Shown: positions 49,791-56,738 of the stretch, in pieces
Position numbering within the stretch: position 1 is the first letter of the stretch
How the letters are laid out: the number at the start of each line of letters is the position of its first letter
Assembly: GCA_963723965.1 (NCBI GenBank)
Contig: CAVRSV010000012.1
Span: 372,001-436,000, forward strand
Length of the DNA: 64,000 bases
Direction: 5' to 3'
Source: JARRKC01 sp963723965
GTDB taxonomy: Bacteria; Acidobacteriota; UBA6911; RPQK01; JAPXNP01
Made by a program: the position numbers and the translations under genes
The notes under the pieces: model-generated
Told to the model about the DNA's origin: nothing
The model's database searches: none
What the model saw: only the letters and a program-made list of their open reading frames with translations

Positions 49791-51068
49791 TCAGACCCGG
49801 ACGGCCCGCGAATCGAGTCGCTGTGCGTAGAGTGGAAACCCGGTCACCAGTTCTTTCACCTGCTGGCGAACCGACTGGCTGACCGACTCATCTTCCGGAC
49901 TGCTCAGGACTCGGGCAATCCACTGGCCGATCTGCTCCATCTCCGCTTCCTTCATACCGCGCGTCGTCAAGGCGGGCGTTCCGATCCGGATTCCGCTCGT
50001 GACCATGGGCGGATGCTGATCGAAGGGGATCGTGTTCTTGTTGACTGTGATGCCCGCGCCCTCCAGAAGAGATTCGGCCTGCTTCCCGGTCAGCCCTTTC
50101 GAGAAGACATCGACGAGGAACACATGGTTGTCCGTCCCGCCGGAGACGATGCGCAGTCCCTCTCCGGCCAGCGTCGCCGCAAGCGTCTTTGCGTTCTTCA
50201 CGACCTGTCCCTGGTAGGCGGCGAATTCAGGAGTCATGGCCTCTTTCAGACACACCGCCTTGCCCGCGATCACGTGCACCAGCGGCCCCCCCTGATTCCC
50301 CGGAAAGACGTTCCGGTTGACGAGCTTCTTGTGCTCCTCCCGGCAGAGGATCAGCCCGCCGCGGGGCCCGCGCAGGGTCTTGTGCGTGGTCGATGTCACG
50401 ATGTCCGCGTGGGGGACGGGACTGGGATGCAGGCCGGCCGCGACGAGGCCGGCGATGTGGGCGATGTCCACCATCAGGTACGCGTTCACCGAACCCGCAA
50501 TGTCGGCCAGGCGATCGAAGTGGATGGTCCGGCTATAGGCGCTGGCTCCCGCCACGATCAGCTTGGGCTTTTCCCGGCGCGCCAGGTCCGCCAGGGCGTC
50601 GTAATCGATCATTTCAGATTCGGGATCGACCCCGTAGGGCACGACTTCGAAGAACCGGCCCGAGAAATTCAGGGGATGCCCATGGGTCAGATGCCCTCCG
50701 TGGGAGAGGTTCATCCCGAGGATCTTGTCGCCGGGCTCCAACAGCGCCAGATACGCCGCAATATTGGCCTGAGTCCCGGAATGCGGCTGGACGTTGGCAT
50801 GTTCCGCTCCGAACAGCTCCATGGCGCGGCTGATGGCGAGGCTTTCCACGACGTCGACGAATTCGCATCCTCCGTAGTAGCGTCGGCCGGGGTAGCCTTC
50901 GGCGTACTTGTTCGTGAATACCGATCCGACGGCCTCCAGGATGGCTTCGCTGACGAAATTCTCCGACGCGATCATTTCCAGGGTTTCGGCCTGTCGTCGC
51001 GTCTCGTTCTGGACTGCGAGCGCCACATCAGGGTCGACTTCGAAGAGCGATCGATTCATGGTGTTCAT
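49791..51068 (-). CDS. glyA: Serine hydroxymethyltransferase
   Basis: This 425-residue PLP enzyme has the N-terminal LEMIASENFVSEAILEAVGS, NVQPHSGTQAN, DIAHIAGLVAAGLHPSP and the PLP-Lys segment VTSTTHKTLRGPRGG. It converts Ser and tetrahydrofolate to Gly and methylene-THF in the cytoplasm. The start at 51068 has AGGAAAGG 6-8 nt upstream; upstream in-frame sequence is not conserved. It is divergent from proS and is followed on the same strand by the DinG-like helicase gene. Confidence 0.97.
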   Translation of the reverse strand: MNTMNRSLFEVDPDVALAVQNETRRQAETLEMIASENFVSEAILEAVGSVFTNKYAEGYPGRRYYGGCEFVDVVESLAISRAMELFGAEHANVQPHSGTQANIAAYLALLEPGDKILGMNLSHGGHLTHGHPLNFSGRFFEVVPYGVDPESEMIDYDALADLARREKPKLIVAGASAYSRTIHFDRLADIAGSVNAYLMVDIAHIAGLVAAGLHPSPVPHADIVTSTTHKTLRGPRGGLILCREEHKKLVNRNVFPGNQGGPLVHVIAGKAVCLKEAMTPEFAAYQGQVVKNAKTLAATLAGEGLRIVSGGTDNHVFLVDVFSKGLTGKQAESLLEGAGITVNKNTIPFDQHPPMVTSGIRIGTPALTTRGMKEAEMEQIGQWIARVLSSPEDESVSQSVRQQVKELVTGFPLYAQRLDSRAVRV

Positions 51069-51226
51069 CGTCCTTTCCTCGCTTCTCCATCTCCCGGCAG
51101 TTGCTGACGGGAACATAAGTTTACCGGATCGTGCCCCTCGACGGCATTTCTCAACCAGGTCCGTGACGAGGCGATGGAGAGAGGGACGCCGCCGGCCCCG
51201 GCGGTTTCGCGGGGATGGTAGCCTAC

Positions 51227-51255
51227 TTGACTTCGAAGGGTCAAACAAATAAAAG
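51227..51255 (+). promoter_or_regulatory. Possible promoter for proS
   Basis: TTGACT (51227-51232), a 17-bp spacer, then TAAAAG (51250-51255). It would place the transcription start only a few bases before the proS ATG at 51266, giving an almost leaderless message. TTGAC and GTCAA also form an 8-bp-spaced inverted repeat over the -35 region. Confidence 0.4.
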
Positions 51256-51265
51256 TGGCGCTCTT

Positions 51266-52966
51266 ATGCGCTGGTCAAATCTTTTCATCCCGACTCTGCG
51301 AGACGTTCCAGCGGATGCAGAAGTGGCTTCCCACAAACTGCTCCTCCGCGCCGGATTCATCCGGCAGCTGGGGGCGGGAATCTACTCGATTCTCCCTCTG
51401 GGTCGGCGCTCACTCCACAAGATCGAACGCATCGTCCGCGAGGAGATGGAGCGGATCGGAGGTCAGGAGTTCTATCTGCCCGCCCTGAATCCCGATGACG
51501 TCTGGAAGGAATCCGGTCGCTGGGAGACCATGGGCGACAATATGTTCCGGCTGCGCGACCGCAACGGACGCGATCTCTGCCTGGGGATGACTCACGAGGA
51601 AGTCTTCACCGCCATCGCCCGCGACGAACTCCGTTCCTACCGCGACCTGCCCCAAATCTGGTTTCAAATCCAGGTGAAGTTCCGTGACGAGCCGCGGCCC
51701 AAATCGGGGCTCCTGCGAGTCCGCCAGTTCACCATGAAGGATTCGTACAGCTTCGACGTCGACGCGGCCGGGCTGGATCGCAACTACGCCCTTCACAATG
51801 AGGCCTACCACCGCATTTTTTCGCGCTGCGGGCTGAAGTTCCTGGCCGTCAAGGCGAGTTCCGGGGCCATGGGAGGAACAGCGTCCGAGGAGTTCGTGGT
51901 CTACAGTGACGCCGGCGAAGACTGGATCGTGAGCTGCGACGCCTGCGGTTATGCCGCCAATCTGGAACGAGCCGTCTCCAGACTTCCCGAAGTGGCTGAC
52001 GCGGATGAGGAGCGCCCGCCGGCCGAAGTTCACACTCCCGGCCGCAAGACCATTGAAGAGGTCAGCGAGTTTCTGGGGGTTGGGAAGAATCGACAGATCA
52101 AGTCGCTGGTCTACATGGTCGAAAGCCTGCCCGTGCTGGTGCTGATGCGCGGCGACCATCAACTGAACGAGGTCAAGCTGGGCACCACGCTGGGAACCGA
52201 GTTGCTCCGTCCGGCCACTCCGGAAGAGATTCGGGGCGCCTTCGGCGCCGACCCGGGCAGCCTGGGCCCAGTGGGCGTCGCCGGGATGCGGATCGTGGCG
52301 GACCTTGCGCTCCAGGGACGCAGGGACATGATCTGTGGCGCCAATCGCGATGACTACCATCTCCTGCACGTCACGCCGGGTCGGGATTTCGAAGCAGATT
52401 ACGCCGACTTGCGCGAGGTGCAGAAAGGAGATGCCTGTCCGGAGTGCGGACGGCCGCTCCAAGTAGCCAAGGCGATCGAGGTCGGCCACATCTTCAAACT
52501 GGGTCTGCGCTACAGCCAGAGCATGGGAGCGACCGTCCTGAATCACGACGGACAGGAAGTCCCCATCGTCATGGGCAGTTACGGCATCGGAATCGAACGG
52601 ATTCTGGCTTCCGCCGTCGAACTCTACAACGACGAGCTCGGCATGTCCCTGCCGCGCAGCATTGCGCCCTTCGAAGTCGTCATCACGCTGCTCAGACCGG
52701 ACGACCCGGAGCAGTCGAAAGCGGCGGAACAGATCCTGGAGGAACTCACCCGACGCGGCATCGATACCCTCCTCGACGATCGAAACGATCGGCCAGGGGT
52801 CAAGTTCAAGGATGCCGAACTGATCGGGATCCCGGTTCGCATCACTATCGGCAAGAAGCTGGCCCAGGGAGAGGTGGAGCTGTTCGGCCGACGCAAGCGC
52901 GAGTCTCGCACCGTGCCCGTGGCGGAAGCCGTGAGCCAGGTGCTGGAGATGCTCGAAGAGATTTGA
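51266..52966 (+). CDS. proS: Prolyl-tRNA synthetase (bacterial type with editing insertion)
   Basis: This 566-residue class II synthetase has motif 1 area FIRQLGAGIYSILPLG, motif 2 VKFRDEPRPKSGLLRVRQFTMKD and motif 3 GSYGIGIERILA. The INS editing domain (about residues 225-405) lies between motifs 2 and 3, and the anticodon-binding domain is at the C-terminus (PFEVVITLLRPDDPEQSKAAEQI). It charges tRNA-Pro and edits Ala. The start at 51266 begins the conserved MRWSNLFIPTLRDVP. The stop overlaps the first heptamer of repeat island 3. Confidence 0.97.
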   Translation: MRWSNLFIPTLRDVPADAEVASHKLLLRAGFIRQLGAGIYSILPLGRRSLHKIERIVREEMERIGGQEFYLPALNPDDVWKESGRWETMGDNMFRLRDRNGRDLCLGMTHEEVFTAIARDELRSYRDLPQIWFQIQVKFRDEPRPKSGLLRVRQFTMKDSYSFDVDAAGLDRNYALHNEAYHRIFSRCGLKFLAVKASSGAMGGTASEEFVVYSDAGEDWIVSCDACGYAANLERAVSRLPEVADADEERPPAEVHTPGRKTIEEVSEFLGVGKNRQIKSLVYMVESLPVLVLMRGDHQLNEVKLGTTLGTELLRPATPEEIRGAFGADPGSLGPVGVAGMRIVADLALQGRRDMICGANRDDYHLLHVTPGRDFEADYADLREVQKGDACPECGRPLQVAKAIEVGHIFKLGLRYSQSMGATVLNHDGQEVPIVMGSYGIGIERILASAVELYNDELGMSLPRSIAPFEVVITLLRPDDPEQSKAAEQILEELTRRGIDTLLDDRNDRPGVKFKDAELIGIPVRITIGKKLAQGEVELFGRRKRESRTVPVAEAVSQVLEMLEEI

Positions 52967-53208
52967 GATTTGACGATTTACGATTTACGATTTGGGGGGA
53001 AACTGTGGGCTGGAAGCTGGAGACAGAAGACCAGCGAGCCCTGACTGGAAGTGGTCAGTCTGCCGCTTCGGGTGCCGGCCTTCGGGCCCCGCGAAACTCG
53101 AAACTCGGAACTCGAAACGTGTTCTGCCTTCTGCCTTCTGCCTTCTGCCTTCTGCCTTCTGCCTTCAAATCGTAAATCGTAAATCTCAAACCTCAAATCT
53201 CAGATCTC
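52958..53208. repeat. Heptamer repeat island 3 with inverted ends
   Basis: This island lies between the convergent proS and phosphoesterase genes. Units: GAGATTT (52958-52964 and 52965-52971) and ACGATTT (three, 52973-52993); CGAAACT, CGAAACT, CGGAACT, CGAAACG (53092-53119); TTCTGCC six times plus TTC (53122-53166); AAATCGT, AAATCGT, AAATCTC, AAACCTC, AAATCTC, AGATCTC (53167-53208). The last group is the reverse complement of the first, so the island is bounded by inverted arrays of about 35 bp. The first heptamer supplies the last codons and the stop region of proS. A degenerate GCTGGAA/GCTGGAG stretch lies between (about 53009-53025). Confidence 0.9.
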
Positions 53209-53216
53209 AGCCCCCC

Positions 53217-53708
53217 TCAGTCCACCTCCTCGAAAGTCACCTTCCGGCTCACCGTATCGAACCAGGCGAATGTGCTTTTGCCGTGCATTCCCATCAACTC
53301 GCCGGGATTCAGCAGCACACACCGGTCGACCTTGCTCTCGTGCGCCTTATGGTCGTGACCATAGCAGACCAGATCGAACTTTCCGGAGGCGGCCAGGGGA
53401 CGGGCGATCTCCGGATAGTGGTTGACGGCCACCGACAGACCGTCGATGTCCAGCTCGGCAAACTGCCCGTGCAGCAGGACGTTGCGGTAGCCGCTGGCGA
53501 TCTCGCAGATGGTGCGCGGATCGCCGTCGTTGTTGCCCCAGACGATGTGCACAGGACGCCCCCGCGCCGCTTCTCCAATGCGTTTCACCACGAACGGGCT
53601 GCACAGGTCCCCGCAGTGGATGATCCGATCGGCGTCGAGCATGAGAGTCAGTGCGAGATCCAGTCGCCAGATGTGATCGTGTGAATCGGACATGACGGCT
53701 ATCTTCAT
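53217..53708 (-). CDS. YfcE/MJ0936-type metallophosphoesterase
   Basis: This 163-residue protein has all five metal motifs: MSDSHDH, HCGDLCS, GNNDGD, NHYPE and YGHDH with the final HES. The family hydrolyses phosphodiesters with a two-metal centre in the cytoplasm; natural substrate unknown. The start at 53708 (MKIAVMSDSHDH) was chosen because the ten upstream residues are not conserved and AGGAACTGCC lies before the ATG. It follows the DUF6807 gene by 33 nt and ends at the repeat island. Confidence 0.92.
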   Translation of the reverse strand: MKIAVMSDSHDHIWRLDLALTLMLDADRIIHCGDLCSPFVVKRIGEAARGRPVHIVWGNNDGDPRTICEIASGYRNVLLHGQFAELDIDGLSVAVNHYPEIARPLAASGKFDLVCYGHDHKAHESKVDRCVLLNPGELMGMHGKSTFAWFDTVSRKVTFEEVD

Positions 53709-53741
53709 GGCAGTTCCTTCTCCGAATTCGATTTCCACTCC

Positions 53742-54692
53742 CTACTGGATATAGCGGGAGTAATCTTCATCGAGCCGTTCCTTCGGTACCCGGCCGCGGT
53801 AGATCAGGATCCGCCACCGGAACCGCAAACTCTCGCCCGGCTCGAGACGGCGGTCGAGGGGACGGGCCCCTTCGACGAAGTCTTTCCTGCCGAACGGGTT
53901 GACGGCGAAAAGGCCATAATCGCGGGCATGCCAATAGGAGGGATGCCGCGTACTGTCGGGATGCTCGAAAATCACGACGGTGACCGGTCTTCCCGCCAGT
54001 TCTCCGCGCAGGGCGACCCAGGGCGCACGCTTGCCCCAGATTCGTGCGGAGCCTTCTCGACCGAATGCATCCTGATAATGTCCGCTTCCTCCCTGTTCCC
54101 GCAGGGCATCGGCGAGGCGCAGGCCGAGCATCCCCTCCTTGGTGTCGTTGAAGGTCAAGCTCTGGTCCAGGGCCAACAGGGTAATTTCATGATCCATCCA
54201 GCGAGAGTCTTCGGTGGCGCCGAACCGCACCCTCCGAATTTCCCGGAGCACGGACTGCCCCTGCGGATCGCGCCAGTCGGCTGCAAAGTCCAGTTCGCCG
54301 GTTCTCCCGCCACTGGTCCGCAGGACCCCTTCGCAGACGATCCGTTCTCCATGGGCGGAACTCCAGAAATCCAGACCGTTGACGTTCCCGTAGCCGAAGA
54401 AAAGGGACTGATGATGGGGATGGTCCGTGGTCTCGGGATTCTCCCTGATGAAGGACAGTTCCCGATTGACCATATCGCCGTCGGGACTCAGGATCGGATA
54501 GAAGACGGGCTTCTGCGTGAATTCGGGTCCGTAACGAAAGGCGGTGAACAGACGCCCTCCGATCCGGACCTCAACCGTCTGTCGCTGCGGAACGGGCCGC
54601 ACTTCGACTTCCGAGGCTTCGCTCGCCGAGAATCCCGCCGATACCAGCAGACAGCCCACGCTGACCGCCGCCCAACCCCCATGCCAGTTCAT
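53742..54692 (-). CDS. DUF6807 (PmoA-family) secreted protein
   Basis: This 316-residue protein has a signal peptide (MNWHGGWAAVSVGCLLVSAGFSA in outline). The mature part carries KPVFYPILSPDGDMVNRELSF, then TTDHPHHQSLFFGYGNVNGLDFW, then the late GLFAVNPFGRKDFVEG: the DUF6807/PmoA-family pattern. The family name is historical; no monooxygenase role is implied, and many members sit near sugar-acid degradation genes. The DHPHHQS stretch looks like a metal or substrate site. Start at 54692 has GGAGGAA 7 nt upstream. Confidence 0.85.
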   Translation of the reverse strand: MNWHGGWAAVSVGCLLVSAGFSASEASEVEVRPVPQRQTVEVRIGGRLFTAFRYGPEFTQKPVFYPILSPDGDMVNRELSFIRENPETTDHPHHQSLFFGYGNVNGLDFWSSAHGERIVCEGVLRTSGGRTGELDFAADWRDPQGQSVLREIRRVRFGATEDSRWMDHEITLLALDQSLTFNDTKEGMLGLRLADALREQGGSGHYQDAFGREGSARIWGKRAPWVALRGELAGRPVTVVIFEHPDSTRHPSYWHARDYGLFAVNPFGRKDFVEGARPLDRRLEPGESLRFRWRILIYRGRVPKERLDEDYSRYIQ

Positions 54693-54842
54693 TGATCGTT
54701 CCTCCGGGCAAGTTGACAGTGACTCTCTACACGATAAGGAAAATTCCACGCGTGTTCCAGGCGGGTTTCCGAGGACGGAGCCATGTCGGCGGGTGGGATC
54801 TCACCCGTAATGGTCCAGATCCTCTTCCTAAAGAGAATTTCC

Positions 54843-54907
54843 TTGACAGACGATAGAACAGTATGGAGTAATCAGGACCATATTGGATCGCGTTGGGGAA
54901 AATTGGG
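54843..54907 (+). promoter_or_regulatory. mraZ promoter with MraZ-type operator repeats
   Basis: A consensus -35 box TTGACA lies at 54843-54848; the -10 is unclear (AGTAAT at 54867-54872 is a candidate, 18-bp spacer). Three direct repeats follow at an exact 10-bp pitch: TTGGA (54883-54887), TTGGG (54893-54897) and TTGGG (54903-54907). This is the TGGGN-N5-TGGGN arrangement bound by MraZ, which represses its own dcw operon. The third copy lies 28 nt before the mraZ ATG. Confidence 0.75.
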
Positions 54908-54934
54908 CAAATCATTCCAGATCAGGGTGACAAA

Positions 54935-55378
54935 ATGGTGATGCGTGGAAACTCTCCTGCGAAACTCGACGCGCAGGGGAGGATCAAGATTCCCGCGAGT
55001 CATCGAAAGGTGCTCGAGGACGACTACGGCCTCGACGTCTTTGTCACCAGCGTGACGGGCGAGAACGTCCTGATTTATCCCCTCAGCGAGTGGGCCAAGA
55101 TCGAGGCCATGCTCCTGCAGCCACCGAAGATGCTTCCGGAGAAGGTGAAATTCCTGAGAAACACCAGCTTCTACGGTCAGGTCACAGCGATGGACAAGCA
55201 GGGACGCATCTTGATCCCCCAACACTTGAGGGAGCGGGCCTCCATGGACGGCGAAGTCGCCGTCATGGGGCAGCTTCATTACCTCGAGGTCTGGAACAAA
55301 GAAAAGTTCACCAATCAGATGGAGGCCGATCCCTACACCAAGGACGACGCGATCGCTTTGGCGGAACTCGGAATCTAG
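54935..55378 (+). CDS. mraZ: MraZ transcriptional regulator of the dcw cluster
   Basis: This 147-residue protein consists of two SpoVT/AbrB-like beta modules: KLDAQGRIKIPASHRKVLE and AMDKQGRILIPQHLRERASM, each with the DxxGRIxIP core. MraZ forms ring oligomers that bind the TGGG repeats seen just upstream. The start at 54935 is the first ATG before the conserved RGNSPAKLD; earlier in-frame sequence overlaps the operator. It ends 3 nt before rsmH. Confidence 0.95.
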   Translation: MVMRGNSPAKLDAQGRIKIPASHRKVLEDDYGLDVFVTSVTGENVLIYPLSEWAKIEAMLLQPPKMLPEKVKFLRNTSFYGQVTAMDKQGRILIPQHLRERASMDGEVAVMGQLHYLEVWNKEKFTNQMEADPYTKDDAIALAELGI

Positions 55379-55381
55379 AGA

Positions 55382-56344
55382 ATGCCTGCGGCAATGGTAG
55401 AGCATGCCCCGGTACTTTTGAACGAATCGATCGAGGCCCTCAAGGTCCGTCCGGAAGGGGTCTATGTCGATTGCACGCTGGGGCTGGGTGGGCATGCGCG
55501 GGAGATCCTCCGGCGGCTGGAAGGGACCGGGCGCCTGATCGCCATCGACCGCGATCCCGAGTCGCTGGAAATGGCACGGGCGCAACTTTCCGAAATGCCG
55601 GGAAACCTCTCCACCTACCGGGACAACTTCAAGAACCTCCCGCTTCTTCTCAACAATCTCGGCATCTCCGGAATCGACGGCTGCCTGGTCGACCTGGGGG
55701 TCTCGCGTTACCAACTGACGGATCCGGGGCGGGGATTCACCTTTCGCGAAGGCGGCCCCCTCGATATGAGGATGGATCGGGACCAGAAGACCAGCGCCGC
55801 CGATCTCGTACAGCGCCTGAATGTGCAGGAACTGACCGATCTCTTCCGGGAGTACGGCGAGGAGCCGGAAGCCGCGCGAATCGCGCGGGCCCTGGTGGAT
55901 GAGCGTCGGCATCTTCGTTTTCGAACGACCTCTGAACTGGCGGAGTTCGTGGCCCGGGTCAAGAAACGGCGCAGCCAGCTTCATCCGGCTACGCTGGTCT
56001 TCCAGGCCCTGCGGATCGCGGTCAATCAGGAGCTGGAAGGACTGGACCGTTTCCTGAGCCGGACCATTCAGTGCCTGAGCCCGGGAGGGCGGCTGGTGGT
56101 CATCAGTTTTCACAGCCTCGAAGATCGGATCGTCAAGAAGACCTTTCAGCTGGAAGCCGGCAAATGCATCTGCTTCCAGCCGGGAGACCGATGCCGATGT
56201 CCGCGCCTGAAGAACGTCGAGATTCTGACCCGAAAGCCGGTTACCGCTTCGGGACCGGAGCTCGAGGACAACCCGAGTGCACGAAGCGCCAAGATGCGGG
56301 CCGTCGAACGAGTCTCGAGCGAAAACCACGGAAGGGTGAATTGA
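55382..56344 (+). CDS. rsmH: 16S rRNA (cytosine-1402-N4) methyltransferase
   Basis: This 320-residue enzyme has HAPVLLNESIEAL, the SAM motif YVDCTLGLGGHAREIL, DGCLVDLGVSRYQL and GPLDMRMD, then RTTSELAEFV and the closing FHSLEDRIVKKTFQ. It methylates C1402 of 16S rRNA using SAM. The start could be the ATG at 55394; 55382 was kept for its spacing to mraZ. Second gene of the dcw cluster, one base before ftsL. Confidence 0.95.
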   Translation: MPAAMVEHAPVLLNESIEALKVRPEGVYVDCTLGLGGHAREILRRLEGTGRLIAIDRDPESLEMARAQLSEMPGNLSTYRDNFKNLPLLLNNLGISGIDGCLVDLGVSRYQLTDPGRGFTFREGGPLDMRMDRDQKTSAADLVQRLNVQELTDLFREYGEEPEAARIARALVDERRHLRFRTTSELAEFVARVKKRRSQLHPATLVFQALRIAVNQELEGLDRFLSRTIQCLSPGGRLVVISFHSLEDRIVKKTFQLEAGKCICFQPGDRCRCPRLKNVEILTRKPVTASGPELEDNPSARSAKMRAVERVSSENHGRVN

Positions 56345-56345
56345 A

Positions 56346-56738
56346 ATGGTCGACCTCTGCAATCAGATGATCATCAACCGGGCGGCAAACGGGAACGAGG
56401 GAGCGACCGTCTTCGCAATCGCAAAGTGGGTGACCCTGACAGGCATCGTCGTTGCCCTACTGGCCACATCCGTTGGAATCCGGGATCAGATTCTCACTGT
56501 TCAGTACCAGATCGAGGAACTGACCAATCAAAACAAGACTCTAAGCGAACAGAACGACCTGCTCCGCGTGGAACTACAGTCGCTGACCACGCCGGCTAAA
56601 CTCGAAAAGGCGGCCCAGGATCTGGGCTTGATCAGCGCCACCGACGACCGCGTCCTGATTCTCGACTCGGACGGCATGGAAAAGGCCAGGGATCAGGTCG
56701 CTCACCTGGACCACAGGCCCAAGGCTCTGCATGAATGA
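56346..56738 (+). CDS. ftsL: FtsL-like cell-division protein
   Basis: This 130-residue single-pass protein has a membrane helix at about residues 27-45 (WVTLTGIVVALLATSVGI) followed by a coiled coil (VQYQIEELTNQNKTLSEQNDLLRVELQSL, heptad-like) and a short C-terminal tail. This is the FtsL/DivIC shape; sequence conservation is low in the family, so the call rests on topology and its place between rsmH and ftsI. It acts in the division-site complex with FtsB/FtsQ. Its stop overlaps the ftsI start (ATGA). Confidence 0.85.
   Translation: MVDLCNQMIINRAANGNEGATVFAIAKWVTLTGIVVALLATSVGIRDQILTVQYQIEELTNQNKTLSEQNDLLRVELQSLTTPAKLEKAAQDLGLISATDDRVLILDSDGMEKARDQVAHLDHRPKALHE

Noticed and set aside
47739..51107. 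Plus-strand open frame of about 1120 codons across the dinG and glyA genes
   Set aside because: It runs antisense to two strongly conserved genes and crosses their junction. Its translation is Arg/Gln/Gly/Pro-rich with no motif; it is a GC-rich shadow frame.
51069..51265. Glycine or THF riboswitch in the glyA leader
   Set aside because: I could not find the conserved core of either class; the leader is short and GC-rich without recognisable paired helices.
53122..53166. Phase-variable coding repeat
   Set aside because: The TTCTGCC tract is between convergent gene ends and not inside or directly upstream of a start codon.
54872..56362. Minus-strand open frame of 496 codons over mraZ and rsmH
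   Set aside because: It is antisense to two certain genes and covers the MraZ operator.
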